A DNA stretch of 64,000 nt from NCBI RefSeq assembly GCF_025195125.1, contig NZ_JAMGSL010000005.1, positions 310,001 to 374,000 on the forward strand. Direction: 5' to 3'. Numbering within the stretch: position 1 is the stretch's first letter; the number at the start of each line of letters is the position of its first letter. This DNA is from Streptomyces sp. Je 1-79 (GTDB lineage: Bacteria; Actinomycetota; Actinomycetes; Streptomycetales; Streptomycetaceae). This document shows positions 55,673 to 63,331 of this stretch, piece by piece. The notes under the pieces were generated by a model that saw only the letters and a list, made by a program, of their open reading frames with translations, was not told the origin of the DNA and searched no databases. The position numbers were made by a program, and so were the translations under genes.

Positions 55673-57043
55673 TCAGACGTCGGCGCGTACGGGGGCCGGG
55701 GCGGGGACGGCGTCCTCGGCGACCTCCGACAGGTCACGGTTGCGGGTCTCGCGGGCACAGGCGATCGCGACGACCGTGAGCAGGGCGGCGGCGATCACGT
55801 AGAGGGTGATCGGGGTCGAGGAACCGTAGTCGGCGAGCAGCGCGGTCGCGATCAGCGGCGCGGGGGCGCCGGCGGCGACCGAGGAGAACTGGGCGCCGAT
55901 GGAGGCGCCCGAGTAGCGCATCCGGGTCGCGAACATCTCGGAGAAGAACGCGGCCTGCGGCGCGTACATCGCCCCGTGCAGGACCAGGCCGACGGTGATC
56001 GCCAGCAGCAGCGCACCGAACGTCCCGGAGTCGATGAGCATGAAGAACGGGAACATCCAGGCGCCGACACCGACGGCGCCGATCAGATAGACCGGCCGGC
56101 GGCCGATCCGGTCCGACAGCGCGCCCCAGGCGGGGATGACGGCGAAGTGGACGGCGGAGGCGATGAGGACGGCGTTGAGGGCGGTCTGCTTGGAGAGGCC
56201 CACTTGGGTCGTCGCGTAGACGAGGATGAACGCGGTGATCACGTAGTACGAGATGTTCTCCGCCATGCGGGCGCCCATCGCGATCAGCACATCCCGCCAG
56301 TGGTGCTTCAACACGGCGACCAGCGGCATCTTCTCGACCTGCGCGGCCGAGGCCTTGCGCTCCTCGGCTGCGGCCAGCGCGGCCTTGAACACCGGCGACT
56401 CGTCGACCGAGAGCCGGATCCACAGACCCACGATCACCAGCACACCGGAGAGCAGGAACGGTATGCGCCAGCCCCATGCGAGGAAGGCGGAGTCGGAGAG
56501 CAGCGCGGTCAGCGCGGACAGCACGCCGGTCGCGAGCAGCTGCCCGGCAGGCGCACCGGTCTGCGGCCAGGAGGCCCAGAACCCGCGCCGCCGGGCGTCC
56601 CCGTGCTCCGAGACCAGGAGCACGGCCCCGCCCCACTCGCCGCCGAGCGCGAAGCCCTGCACCAGCCGCAACGCGGTGAGCAGCAGGGGAGCGGCCGACC
56701 CGACGGTCGCGTGGGTCGGCAGCAGTCCGATCGCGAACGTCGCCCCGCCCATCAGCAACAGGCTGAGTACCAGCAGCTTCTTGCGCCCGAGCCGGTCGCC
56801 GTAGTGCCCGAACACCAGCGCGCCGAGCGGCCGGGCGGCGAACCCGACGGCGTAGGTGAGGAAGGAGAGAAGGGTGCCCACCAGCGGGTCGGACTCGGGG
56901 AAGAAGAGCTCGTGGAAGACCAACGCGGCGGCGGAGCCGTAGAGGAAGAAGTCGTACCACTCGATGGTGGTGCCGATGAGGCTCGCGGCGACGATGCGCT
57001 TGAGATTCGACTCGGCCGGTGGAGCCGACGCGGGGGAGGCCAT
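55673..57043 (-). CDS. MHS family MFS transporter (metabolite:H+ symporter)
   Basis: The protein has 456 residues and 12 membrane helices. The MHS signature is visible: [20 protein letters not shown] at helix 1, [14 protein letters not shown] at loop 2-3, and [20 protein letters not shown]. Members import organic acids such as shikimate, citrate or betaine with protons. Next to a 3-hydroxybutyrate dehydrogenase and a PucR regulator, a short-chain hydroxy acid is a reasonable guess, but only by context. ATG 57043 is chosen because residues before it are not membrane-like. Confidence 0.92.
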   Translation of the reverse strand: MASPASAPPAESNLKRIVAASLIGTTIEWYDFFLYGSAAALVFHELFFPESDPLVGTLLSFLTYAVGFAARPLGALVFGHYGDRLGRKKLLVLSLLLMGGATFAIGLLPTHATVGSAAPLLLTALRLVQGFALGGEWGGAVLLVSEHGDARRRGFWASWPQTGAPAGQLLATGVLSALTALLSDSAFLAWGWRIPFLLSGVLVIVGLWIRLSVDESPVFKAALAAAEERKASAAQVEKMPLVAVLKHHWRDVLIAMGARMAENISYYVITAFILVYATTQVGLSKQTALNAVLIASAVHFAVIPAWGALSDRIGRRPVYLIGAVGVGAWMFPFFMLIDSGTFGALLLAITVGLVLHGAMYAPQAAFFSEMFATRMRYSGASIGAQFSSVAAGAPAPLIATALLADYGSSTPITLYVIAAALLTVVAIACARETRNRDLSEVAEDAVPAPAPVRADV

Positions 57044-57076
57044 GTGCACCACTTCCAGGCGATGAACGGGGACGTT

Positions 57077-57090
57077 GTGTGTTGCCACAC
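57077..57090. promoter_or_regulatory. inverted repeat upstream of the MHS transporter gene
   Basis: GTGTG-TTGC-CACAC lies about 35 bases upstream of the transporter start. TACGGT on the minus strand next to it could be the -10. This is a candidate operator only. Confidence 0.4.
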
Positions 57091-57262
57091 CGTAGAAACA
57101 CGCAGGTCACCGGCGTATGTGGTGGGACACCATAGTTCTTTGGTCCGAAGTGCGCGTGCTCACCATGTGGGCGGGGCGGGAGCCTCTGCGAGGTGCTTCC
57201 CTTCGCCGGGGGAGCGTCAGTGTGTCTTGTGGACCGCCTCAGCGGGCTGGGACCATCCCGGC

Positions 57263-57973
57263 ATGGAATCGCGCGTCGTCGGAATACCCGAGGTGGACGG
57301 CACCGAACAGGTGGCCGTTGTCATCGACGTGATGCGGGCGTTCACCACCGCCGCCTGGGCTTTCCACGGTGGGGCGGACAAGATCGTTCTCGCTGCCGAC
57401 CAGGGCGAGGCGCTGGAGATCAAGGCGTGTCACCCGGGCTGGCTCGCGCTCAAGGACGGCGCACCGGTCAGCGGGTTCGACCTGGTCAACTCCCCTGGCC
57501 TGATCCGGGAGGCCGACTTGACCGGCCGCACCGTGATCCAGAAGACCACCGCGGGAACAGTGGGGGCCCTGGCGGTTGTCGAGGCGAAACTGGCACTGTG
57601 CGCCAGTTTCGTCGTGGCCGGCGCGACGGCCCGGGCTCTGGCGGATGCGGGCGCCGACTCGGTGACGTTCGTGGCCACCGGCGAGGACGGCCGTGCCGCC
57701 GAGGATCTGGCCTGCGCCGAGTACCTGGATCGGCTCCTCGCCGGGGATCGTCGCGACCCCGGCCCCTATCTGCACCGTGCCCGCACCTCCCCAGCCGCGG
57801 ACGACCTGCGCAGCGGGCGACGCCGAGGCGCTCACCCCACCGATGTGGAGCTGTGCCTGGAGGTCGACCGGTTCGACTTCGCGATGAAGGTCGGGATCGA
57901 GGAAGGGCTGACAGTGCTGCGGCCGCTCCGGCCTCGACCACATGCGGTGTCCGCCGTACACCGCGCGCGGTAG
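57263..57973 (+). CDS. 2-phosphosulfolactate phosphatase (ComB) family protein
   Basis: The protein has 236 residues. It matches the ComB fold: [18 protein letters not shown] near the N-terminus, then [20 protein letters not shown] and [20 protein letters not shown]. ComB is part of coenzyme M synthesis in archaea; bacterial homologues are common and of unclear role, so the function here is not certain. The C-terminal tail is Arg/Pro-rich. GACCAT lies just upstream of the ATG, with no good ribosome site. Confidence 0.85.
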   Translation: MESRVVGIPEVDGTEQVAVVIDVMRAFTTAAWAFHGGADKIVLAADQGEALEIKACHPGWLALKDGAPVSGFDLVNSPGLIREADLTGRTVIQKTTAGTVGALAVVEAKLALCASFVVAGATARALADAGADSVTFVATGEDGRAAEDLACAEYLDRLLAGDRRDPGPYLHRARTSPAADDLRSGRRRGAHPTDVELCLEVDRFDFAMKVGIEEGLTVLRPLRPRPHAVSAVHRAR

Positions 57974-58070
57974 CGGCGGCCCTGGCCCGGTCACGGGCGC
58001 GTGCGGCCGCCTCGCCGTCCCCGTGGCGCGATGCCACGATGGAGACGGAGAGCGCGAATCGAGGTGCTCG

Positions 58071-59498
58071 ATGAAGGCTCCTTCCGGGAACCGCGCGACG
58101 GCGGGCCGTGGCCTCTTCACCGGCCGGGACCGGGCCGTCATCGCGGCAGCGGCCCTGTCGATGCTGCTCGTCCAGATGGACTGGTTCGCGCTCAACCTCA
58201 CCCTTCCCGTCATCGCCCGGGACTTCCACGAGCCGACCACCGACCTCCAGTGGCTGGTCAGCGGGTACATGCTCACCCTGGGCGCCTTCATGATCACCGG
58301 GGGCCGGGTCGCCGACGTCCACGGCCGGCGGGCGACACTCGTCTGCGGACTCGCCGGCTTCGGCCTCGTCTCCATCCTCTGCGGCCTCGCGCCGTCGACC
58401 GGATGGCTCGTCGCGGGACGCGTGGTGCAAGGGGTGACCGCCGCGTTCATCTTTCCGGTCGCCGTCGCCGTCGTGACCGCCTACTTCAGGGACGACCGGC
58501 AGGGCCGGGCCGTCGGAACGGTGCTCGCCTTCAGCGCCATGGGCACCGCCCTGGGACCGTTCGTGGGCGGCACGCTCGCCGAACACGTCAGCTGGCGTGC
58601 CGTGTTCTACCTCAACGTGCCGATCTGCGCCGCCGCCGCGTTCCTGATGCTCCGCTACGTCCCCGAGACCCGCGACACCCACGCCTCGGGGCGGCTCGAC
58701 CTGCCCGGCGCGGCCGCGATCGCGGCGGGGCTGACGCTGATCATGCTCGGCGTGGACCAGGGAGCCCGGTGGGGCTGGGCCACCCCGGCCACCTGGGGCT
58801 GCCTCCTCGCAGGAGCCGCCCTGCTGGCCCTCTTCGCCCGGATCGAGCGGCGCAGCGCGGAACCGCTCCTGGACCTCGGACTGCTGAGGAACGGCCCGTT
58901 CGTCACCATCACCCTCGCCGGATCCCTGTCCAACGTCGTCTACTGCCTCGTCGCCGTCCTCTCGGCGCTCTACCTCCAGCAGGCGCGGGGCCTGTCGCCC
59001 TTCACCGCGGGGCTGATCTTCCTCGCGCTCTCGGTCGGCGCGGGCACGGCCAGCTACTGCTCGGGGTACCTGGCGCACCGCTGGCGGCCCGAAGTGCTCA
59101 TGGCCGTCGCCATGTTCCTCAGCGGCGCCTCGCTGCTCGCCCTGACCTGGTCGACGCCGATCGTCCTGTACGCGGCGGTCTTCGCGGTGGTCGGAGCCGG
59201 GCTGGGTCTCGGCTGGGCCCTGACGAACGTCGCCACCCAGTCGTACGTACCGGAGACACGGCTCGCCGGCGCGTCCGGCTTCGTCCTCACGTCCCTGGTC
59301 CTGCTCGGTGCCCTGGCCGTCGCCGTCGCCTCGACCGTCCTTGAGGCCCTCAGCGGTTCGGCGTCCCGTGCGGCCTCCGACGGCTCGGCGATCGAGCTGG
59401 TGCTCCGCGCGGCAGCCGTCCTCGCCCTGCTCGGGGGAGTACTCCTGCTCCACCTGATCCGCGCCCCGAGCCCGCCGAAGCTGGGGGACACCCCTTAA
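58071..59498 (+). CDS. DHA2 family MFS transporter, 14 helices
   Basis: The protein has 475 residues and about 14 membrane helices. Motif A is GGRVADVHGRRATL and motif C-like AMGTALGPFVGG is present, with helix 1 MDWFALNLTLPVIARDF. This branch exports drugs or antiseptics. GAGG lies before the ATG. The end overlaps the convergent STAS gene by four bases (CTTAAG shared by both stops). No dedicated regulator is adjacent. Confidence 0.92.
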   Translation: MKAPSGNRATAGRGLFTGRDRAVIAAAALSMLLVQMDWFALNLTLPVIARDFHEPTTDLQWLVSGYMLTLGAFMITGGRVADVHGRRATLVCGLAGFGLVSILCGLAPSTGWLVAGRVVQGVTAAFIFPVAVAVVTAYFRDDRQGRAVGTVLAFSAMGTALGPFVGGTLAEHVSWRAVFYLNVPICAAAAFLMLRYVPETRDTHASGRLDLPGAAAIAAGLTLIMLGVDQGARWGWATPATWGCLLAGAALLALFARIERRSAEPLLDLGLLRNGPFVTITLAGSLSNVVYCLVAVLSALYLQQARGLSPFTAGLIFLALSVGAGTASYCSGYLAHRWRPEVLMAVAMFLSGASLLALTWSTPIVLYAAVFAVVGAGLGLGWALTNVATQSYVPETRLAGASGFVLTSLVLLGALAVAVASTVLEALSGSASRAASDGSAIELVLRAAAVLALLGGVLLLHLIRAPSPPKLGDTP

Positions 59499-59863
59499 GG
59501 GCCGCTCTCGAAGAGCGGGGCGGCTCCCGTTATCTCCAGGAGCCGGGTCACCTGAGGGCTGGCGGCTGTGATGGTCAGAGGATGACGGTCGTCGGCGGCC
59601 TGCATGCGGGCGCGCAGCAGAGCGTTCAGGCCGATGGAGTCACAGAAGGTGACGCCGGACAGATCCAGGGCGACTCCAGCGCCGTCGCAGACGGCCAGGG
59701 CGTGGAGAAGTGTCGTGCGCAGATGCGTGACGCTGTCGAGGTCGAGCTCTCCGCAGACCTTCACAAGGACGCCACCGCCCGCGGTCGGCGTCACCGACAC
59801 CGCGATGCGGCCGTCCTCCGCCTCCTGGAGCGCAGGCCGGGCAGAGTCGGGGAGCGGAGCCAT
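59495..59863 (-). CDS. STAS domain anti-sigma factor antagonist
   Basis: The protein has 122 residues. The STAS fold is clear: GGVLVKVCGELDLDSVTHLR, VALDLSGVTFCDSIGLNALL with the phosphorylatable Ser in DSIG, and a C-terminal LLEITGAAPLF. Such proteins bind and inactivate anti-sigma ATPases in partner-switching modules. A strong AGGAGGTGG site precedes ATG 59863. The only possible partner seen in the window is the HATPase protein at 33390, which is far away. Confidence 0.93.
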   Translation of the reverse strand: MAPLPDSARPALQEAEDGRIAVSVTPTAGGGVLVKVCGELDLDSVTHLRTTLLHALAVCDGAGVALDLSGVTFCDSIGLNALLRARMQAADDRHPLTITAASPQVTRLLEITGAAPLFESGP

Positions 59864-59969
59864 GGTGACCACCTCCTGTACGAGAGGACCCAGGACGAGT
59901 GTGCCCGTCCCTCGATTACACGTCAACAATTACATGAAATGAAGCTCGTATTTCTGGGGAGGGTCGGGC

Positions 59970-60335
59970 ATGATGCCATGTATGGCAGCGAAGAGTGGCG
60001 GCCACGCGGAGTGGACCTTCCTCACCAACCACGCCCGGGTGCTCCTGGCGATCTCCCGAGACCCCGGGGTACGGCTGCGTGAGGTGGCGCTGAGCTGTGG
60101 CGTGACGGAGCGGACCGTGCAGGCGATCGTCGCCGATCTCGAAGCGGCCGGATACCTCACACGGACACGCGCGGAGGACGGGCGGCGGAACCGCTACGCC
60201 ATCCTGCCGGGTGCCGCGTTCCGGCACCCCGCCGAAGCGGGATACGAGATCGCCGGCCTCCTCGAACTCCTCGGCGGGCCCCATGCCCGCATCGGGGTCA
60301 CCAGCGCGGCGTCCCACTCGGCCGGCATGGCGTGA
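59970..60335 (+). CDS. winged helix-turn-helix regulator
   Basis: The protein has 121 residues. The DNA-binding domain reads WTFLTNHARVLLAISRDPGV then RLREVALSCGVTERTVQAIV and TRTRAEDGRRNRYAILPG (wing). It resembles ArsR/MarR-like single-domain regulators. The effector is unknown. GGGGAGGG lies before ATG 59970; other in-frame ATGs at 59973 and 59982 are possible. The upstream gap is relatively AT-rich. It is divergent from the STAS gene. Confidence 0.85.
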   Translation: MMPCMAAKSGGHAEWTFLTNHARVLLAISRDPGVRLREVALSCGVTERTVQAIVADLEAAGYLTRTRAEDGRRNRYAILPGAAFRHPAEAGYEIAGLLELLGGPHARIGVTSAASHSAGMA

Positions 60336-60364
60336 TCGTGCCGGCGACGGGGAAGCGCCTCCTC

Positions 60365-60428
60365 GGCAGGCGGGCAGGCGGGCAGGCGGGCAGGCGGGCA
60401 GGCGGGCAGGCGGGCAGGCGGGCAGGCA
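60365..60428. repeat. 8-bp GGCAGGCG tandem array
   Basis: Seven perfect GGCAGGCG units run from 60365 to 60420, followed by one variant unit. It lies between the HTH gene and the HD hydrolase gene, about 25 bases before the latter's promoter. There is no coding sequence here. Confidence 0.97.
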
Positions 60429-60454
60429 GGCGGGCGGCGACGGCTCGGCGCCCG

Positions 60455-60460
60455 TAGAGT
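60455..60460 (+). promoter_or_regulatory. -10 box for a leaderless HD hydrolase transcript
   Basis: TAGAGT ends seven bases before the ATG at 60468. No Shine-Dalgarno site is present. Confidence 0.6.
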
Positions 60461-60467
60461 CGTAGCC

Positions 60468-60944
60468 ATGCCGGACCTTACGCTCGACCAGGTCGAGGCG
60501 ATCGCACGCGAAGGCCACGCCCACCAGAAGGACAAGACGGGACGGCCCTACCTGGAGCATGTCCAGGCCGTGGCTGACGGGGTGCGGAAGCGGGGAGGCT
60601 CCGACGAGCAGATTGCCGCCGCCTGGCTGCACGACACGATCGAAGACGATGTCCTCTCCCGCGAATGGCTGACGACCGCCGCACTTCCGGAGCATGTGAA
60701 GGACCTGGTCGACGCCCTGACCAAGCGTCCGGACGAGAGCGACGAGTCGTACACGCGACGGATCCTCGCCACACCGGGCGCCCGCCTCATCAAAGAGGCC
60801 GACCTCGCCCACAACGCCGACCCTGCCCGGCTCGCCCTCCTCGACGAACCGACCCGGACCCGGCTCGGAGAGAAGTACGCGAGGTTGCGACGGCTGCTCG
60901 GTCTCCAGGAGCCGTCGGGATCGCGCGACGGTGCCTCGCCCTGA
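60468..60944 (+). CDS. small HD-domain hydrolase (RelA/SpoT hydrolase-like)
   Basis: The protein has 158 residues and consists of one HD domain. The residues that bind metal and nucleotide in RelA/SpoT hydrolases are all present: His31 in GRPYLEHV, His55-Asp56 and Glu59-Asp60 in AWLHDTIEDD, and Asp112 and Asn116 in KEADLAHN. It could therefore be a small alarmone hydrolase of the MESH1 type, degrading (p)ppGpp or a related nucleotide. No synthetase domain is attached. TAGAGT ends seven bases before the ATG. Confidence 0.85.
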   Translation: MPDLTLDQVEAIAREGHAHQKDKTGRPYLEHVQAVADGVRKRGGSDEQIAAAWLHDTIEDDVLSREWLTTAALPEHVKDLVDALTKRPDESDESYTRRILATPGARLIKEADLAHNADPARLALLDEPTRTRLGEKYARLRRLLGLQEPSGSRDGASP

Positions 60945-61080
60945 CACCGGCGCTCTCGGGGTATGGCCCTGCTCCAGTCGGGCGGTCTCCCCTCTCATCG
61001 AGCGGCAAACCCCTCGCCGAGGGTAGGTAAGGGCTAGGGAGAACCGATTCACCCCCGCCTGCGCTGCTCGGAGGATGGAC

Positions 61081-61503
61081 ATGGATGCGATCGTGCGTCT
61101 GCGTACGGTCGGTGCAGGCGTCCTGACCGTCGGACTCGCCTGGTCGTTGTCGGGATGCGGCGCGTCGAGCGCGCGGGTGGACGGTGCCGAGGACGCCGGC
61201 CGCGCCTTCGAGCAGGCGCTCGTTTCGCGGGACTACCGGGCGGCGTGCGGGCTGCTGGCTCCCGAGACGCGCAAGGCGCTGGCGGAGGGCGAGAAGCAGG
61301 CGTGCCCGGAGGCGTTGGAGGGCCAGGACCTTCCCGCGTCGGCAGCGGTGCGCGCCGCCGAGGTCTACGGGAGGCAGGCCCTCGTTCGGGCCGGCGGGGA
61401 AACGCTGTTCCTGTCGCAGTTCGCCGCCGGTTGGCGCGTGGTGGCGGCCGGTTGCACGCCCCAGGGTGACAAGCCGTACCAGTGCCTGGTGAAGGGAGGC
61501 TGA
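61081..61503 (+). CDS. putative lipoprotein
   Basis: The protein has 140 residues. The N-terminus MDAIVRLRTVGAGVLTVGLA then WSLSGCGASS is a lipoprotein signal with lipobox LSGC and modified Cys26. The mature part is alpha-helical with two cysteines (CGLLAPETRKAL, CPEALEGQDL), a common form of small secreted actinobacterial proteins. ATG 61081 is chosen because CGGAGG is seven bases upstream; ATG 61075 is too close to it. It heads an operon with a tiny membrane peptide and DUF6766. Confidence 0.88.
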   Translation: MDAIVRLRTVGAGVLTVGLAWSLSGCGASSARVDGAEDAGRAFEQALVSRDYRAACGLLAPETRKALAEGEKQACPEALEGQDLPASAAVRAAEVYGRQALVRAGGETLFLSQFAAGWRVVAAGCTPQGDKPYQCLVKGG

Positions 61504-61505
61504 GC

Positions 61506-61589
61506 GTGCGTGGTCTCTTCGTCACCTGCCTGGTGGTGATCGTGGGCGGACTCGCCTACTTCACGGCGATCGGGGCGATGCACCGATGA
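61506..61589 (+). CDS. 27-residue single-helix membrane peptide
   Basis: GTG 61506 opens a 28-codon frame (27 residues) that reads as one membrane helix: RGLFVTCLVVIVGGLAYFTA, then IGAMHR. GGGAGG lies six bases upstream, overlapping the end of the lipoprotein gene. Its stop is in an ATGA overlap with the DUF6766 start, so it is both translated and coupled by these signs. I recognise no family. The spacing and ribosome site are the main evidence that it is real. Confidence 0.65.
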   Translation: MRGLFVTCLVVIVGGLAYFTAIGAMHR

Positions 61590-62278
61590 GTCCTGAGCGG
61601 GAACGCGGCAGCTTCTGGCGCGACAACAGCCTCACCCTGGCTTTCGGCGCGGCCTTCCTCCTGGTGCTGGTCGGGCAGGCCTTCGCGGGGCACGCCGAGT
61701 TCAACGACCAGCTCGCGATCGAGGGTCTCCAGACGATCAGCCTGGGTGAGTACGTGACGTCCTCGGACTTCGCCGTGGATGTCACGGAGAACTGGCAGTC
61801 GGAGTTCCTGCAGTTCTTCCTGTTCGTCTTCGGCACCGTGTGGCTGGTCCAGCGGGGGTCGCCGGAGTCCAAGGAACTCCACAAGATCGGTGTCGAGTCC
61901 GACCGCGACCAGCGGATCGGCGATCACGCCACAGCGGACTCCCCGCCCTGGGCCCGGAAGAAGGGCTGGCGCCGACGCGTCTACTCGCGCTCCCTGGGTC
62001 TTGTCATGGGCGGACTCTTCCTCCTCGCCTGGACTGCCCAGTCCATCGCGGGCGTCGCCGCCTACAACGAGCAGCAGTTGCGCCGACTGCAAGAGCCCGT
62101 CGGCTGGGGCACCTACCTGGTCCAGCCGGATTTCTGGGACAGGACACTCCAGAACTGGCAGTCGGAACTCCTGGCCGTGGCAGCGATGGTCATCCTCTCC
62201 GTCTATCTGCGCCAGCGCGGATCCCCGGAGTCCAAGCCGGTCGGATCCGCCCACGGCTCCACGGGCGTCGAGGGCTGA
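61586..62278 (+). CDS. DUF6766 family membrane protein
   Basis: The protein has 230 residues and four membrane helices in two pairs: FGAAFLLVLVGQAFAG and FLQFFLFVFGTVWLVQRGSP, then LVMGGLFLLAWTAQSIAG and LLAVAAMVILSVYLRQRGSP. The two halves are an internal duplication (EFN/AYNEQ, ENWQSEF/QNWQSEL, QRGSPESK twice). It matches DUF6766, function unknown. Its ATG overlaps the stop of the 27-residue peptide. Confidence 0.9.
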   Translation: MSPERERGSFWRDNSLTLAFGAAFLLVLVGQAFAGHAEFNDQLAIEGLQTISLGEYVTSSDFAVDVTENWQSEFLQFFLFVFGTVWLVQRGSPESKELHKIGVESDRDQRIGDHATADSPPWARKKGWRRRVYSRSLGLVMGGLFLLAWTAQSIAGVAAYNEQQLRRLQEPVGWGTYLVQPDFWDRTLQNWQSELLAVAAMVILSVYLRQRGSPESKPVGSAHGSTGVEG

Positions 62279-62327
62279 CGGACTCCGTCGAACCACCCCC
62301 GCTCGTGAGTCGCCAAGGTCTGCGGGC

Positions 62328-62879
62328 ATGACTGAGAGCAGAACCGAGGCCTGGCCGGAACCTCCACTCGCCGGCACCGAGGCGGCAGCCGTCCTCGGTG
62401 CCCTCGAACGGCAGCGGGCCACGCTGGCCTGGAAGTGCTCCGGCCTGGACGTCCCCGGCCTTCGCGCCACACTCGGCACGTCCACCATCACTCTGGGCGG
62501 CCTGCTCAAACACCTGGCGCACGTGGAAGACAGCCACTTCGCCCGGCTGTGGCTCGGTTCGCCCGTCGGTGCTCCCTGGGACACCGTCGACTGGGAGAGC
62601 ACTCCCGACTGGGACTACCGCTCCGCCGCGGAGGACACCCCCGAGCAACTGCGCGCCCTCTGGCAGGAGTCAGTCGCCCGCTCCCGTGTCATCGTCGACG
62701 AGGCGCTCAGCACGGGCGGCCTGGACCAGCTCGGTGCCTACACCACCCGTAGCGGCGAGCGCCCCAACCTCCGTCGCATTCTTCTTGACCTCATCGAGGA
62801 GTACGCTCGCCACGCCGGTCACGCCGACCTCATCCGTGAATCCGTCGACGGGCTCACGGGCGAGGATCCGCCGAGGTGA
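62328..62879 (+). CDS. DinB family protein (DUF664 type)
   Basis: The protein has 183 residues with the four-helix DinB fold. TLGGLLKHLAHVEDSHFARL and LLDLIEEYARHAGHADLIRE contribute the His ligands of a metal site. DinB-like proteins often act as thiol-dependent transferases, which in this lineage could use mycothiol. No strong ribosome site is visible before ATG 62328. Confidence 0.9.
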   Translation: MTESRTEAWPEPPLAGTEAAAVLGALERQRATLAWKCSGLDVPGLRATLGTSTITLGGLLKHLAHVEDSHFARLWLGSPVGAPWDTVDWESTPDWDYRSAAEDTPEQLRALWQESVARSRVIVDEALSTGGLDQLGAYTTRSGERPNLRRILLDLIEEYARHAGHADLIRESVDGLTGEDPPR

Positions 62880-62911
62880 CCTGAGGTGCGATGAGCGCCG
62901 CCGGCCAGTTC

Positions 62912-63151
62912 CTAGTCGGTGGGCTCGCCCGGCGCGGGAGTGCCCGGTCCCGCTCCGGGCTCCGCTGCTTCGCGGTGCCCGCCCGAGCTCTTCTTCTCCT
63001 CCTCGCCCTCGGTGCCGTCCGCCTTGGCCCCGCCTGACGGCGGAGCTGGAATGTCCGGAGCGCTGGGGTCGGCCGGGGGCAGGTCGGGCGTGACCGCGTC
63101 AGGATCCTTCGGTACGGGGTCCGGAAGTTCCGGCTCGGTGGCGCTCTGCAT
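62912..63151 (-). CDS. acidic Pro/Glu-rich hypothetical protein
   Basis: The frame encodes 79 residues, all low-complexity: PELPDPVPKDPDAVTPDLPP and a run of charged GTEGEEEKKSSGG, ending in a GPGTPAPGEP tail. It has no domain. GAGGAGACGG lies right before ATG 63151, which supports it. The composition is unlike a random frame shadow, but I cannot rule out that it is not translated. Confidence 0.5.
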   Translation of the reverse strand: MQSATEPELPDPVPKDPDAVTPDLPPADPSAPDIPAPPSGGAKADGTEGEEEKKSSGGHREAAEPGAGPGTPAPGEPTD

Positions 63152-63239
63152 GACCGTCTCCTCACTGGCGTCTTCGTCGGGCTGCACCTCTCGGCTGCCC
63201 AGGTCTGCGCCCCGCACTCGTCGACCCAGGGAGAGCGCG

Positions 63240-63288
63240 CGGCACCGCCCCGCCCGGGCCTTGGTGGGGCCTGGGTGGGGCGGTGCCG
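63240..63288. terminator. 12-bp hairpin downstream of the ricin-lectin gene
   Basis: CGGCACCGCCCC (63240-63251) pairs with GGGGCGGTGCCG (63277-63288), with further pairing possible inside. It lies 44 bases downstream of the lectin gene's stop and upstream of the acidic protein gene. Bases TTTCGT follow on the plus side. Confidence 0.7.
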
Positions 63289-63331
63289 TTTCGTGCGGTG
63301 GTGGGCCGGGGTCAGAGGAGGACGCGTCGGG

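Noticed and set aside
60365-60428. Short repeats that might suggest a CRISPR array
   Set aside because: Units are contiguous 8-mers with no spacers and no cas genes nearby.
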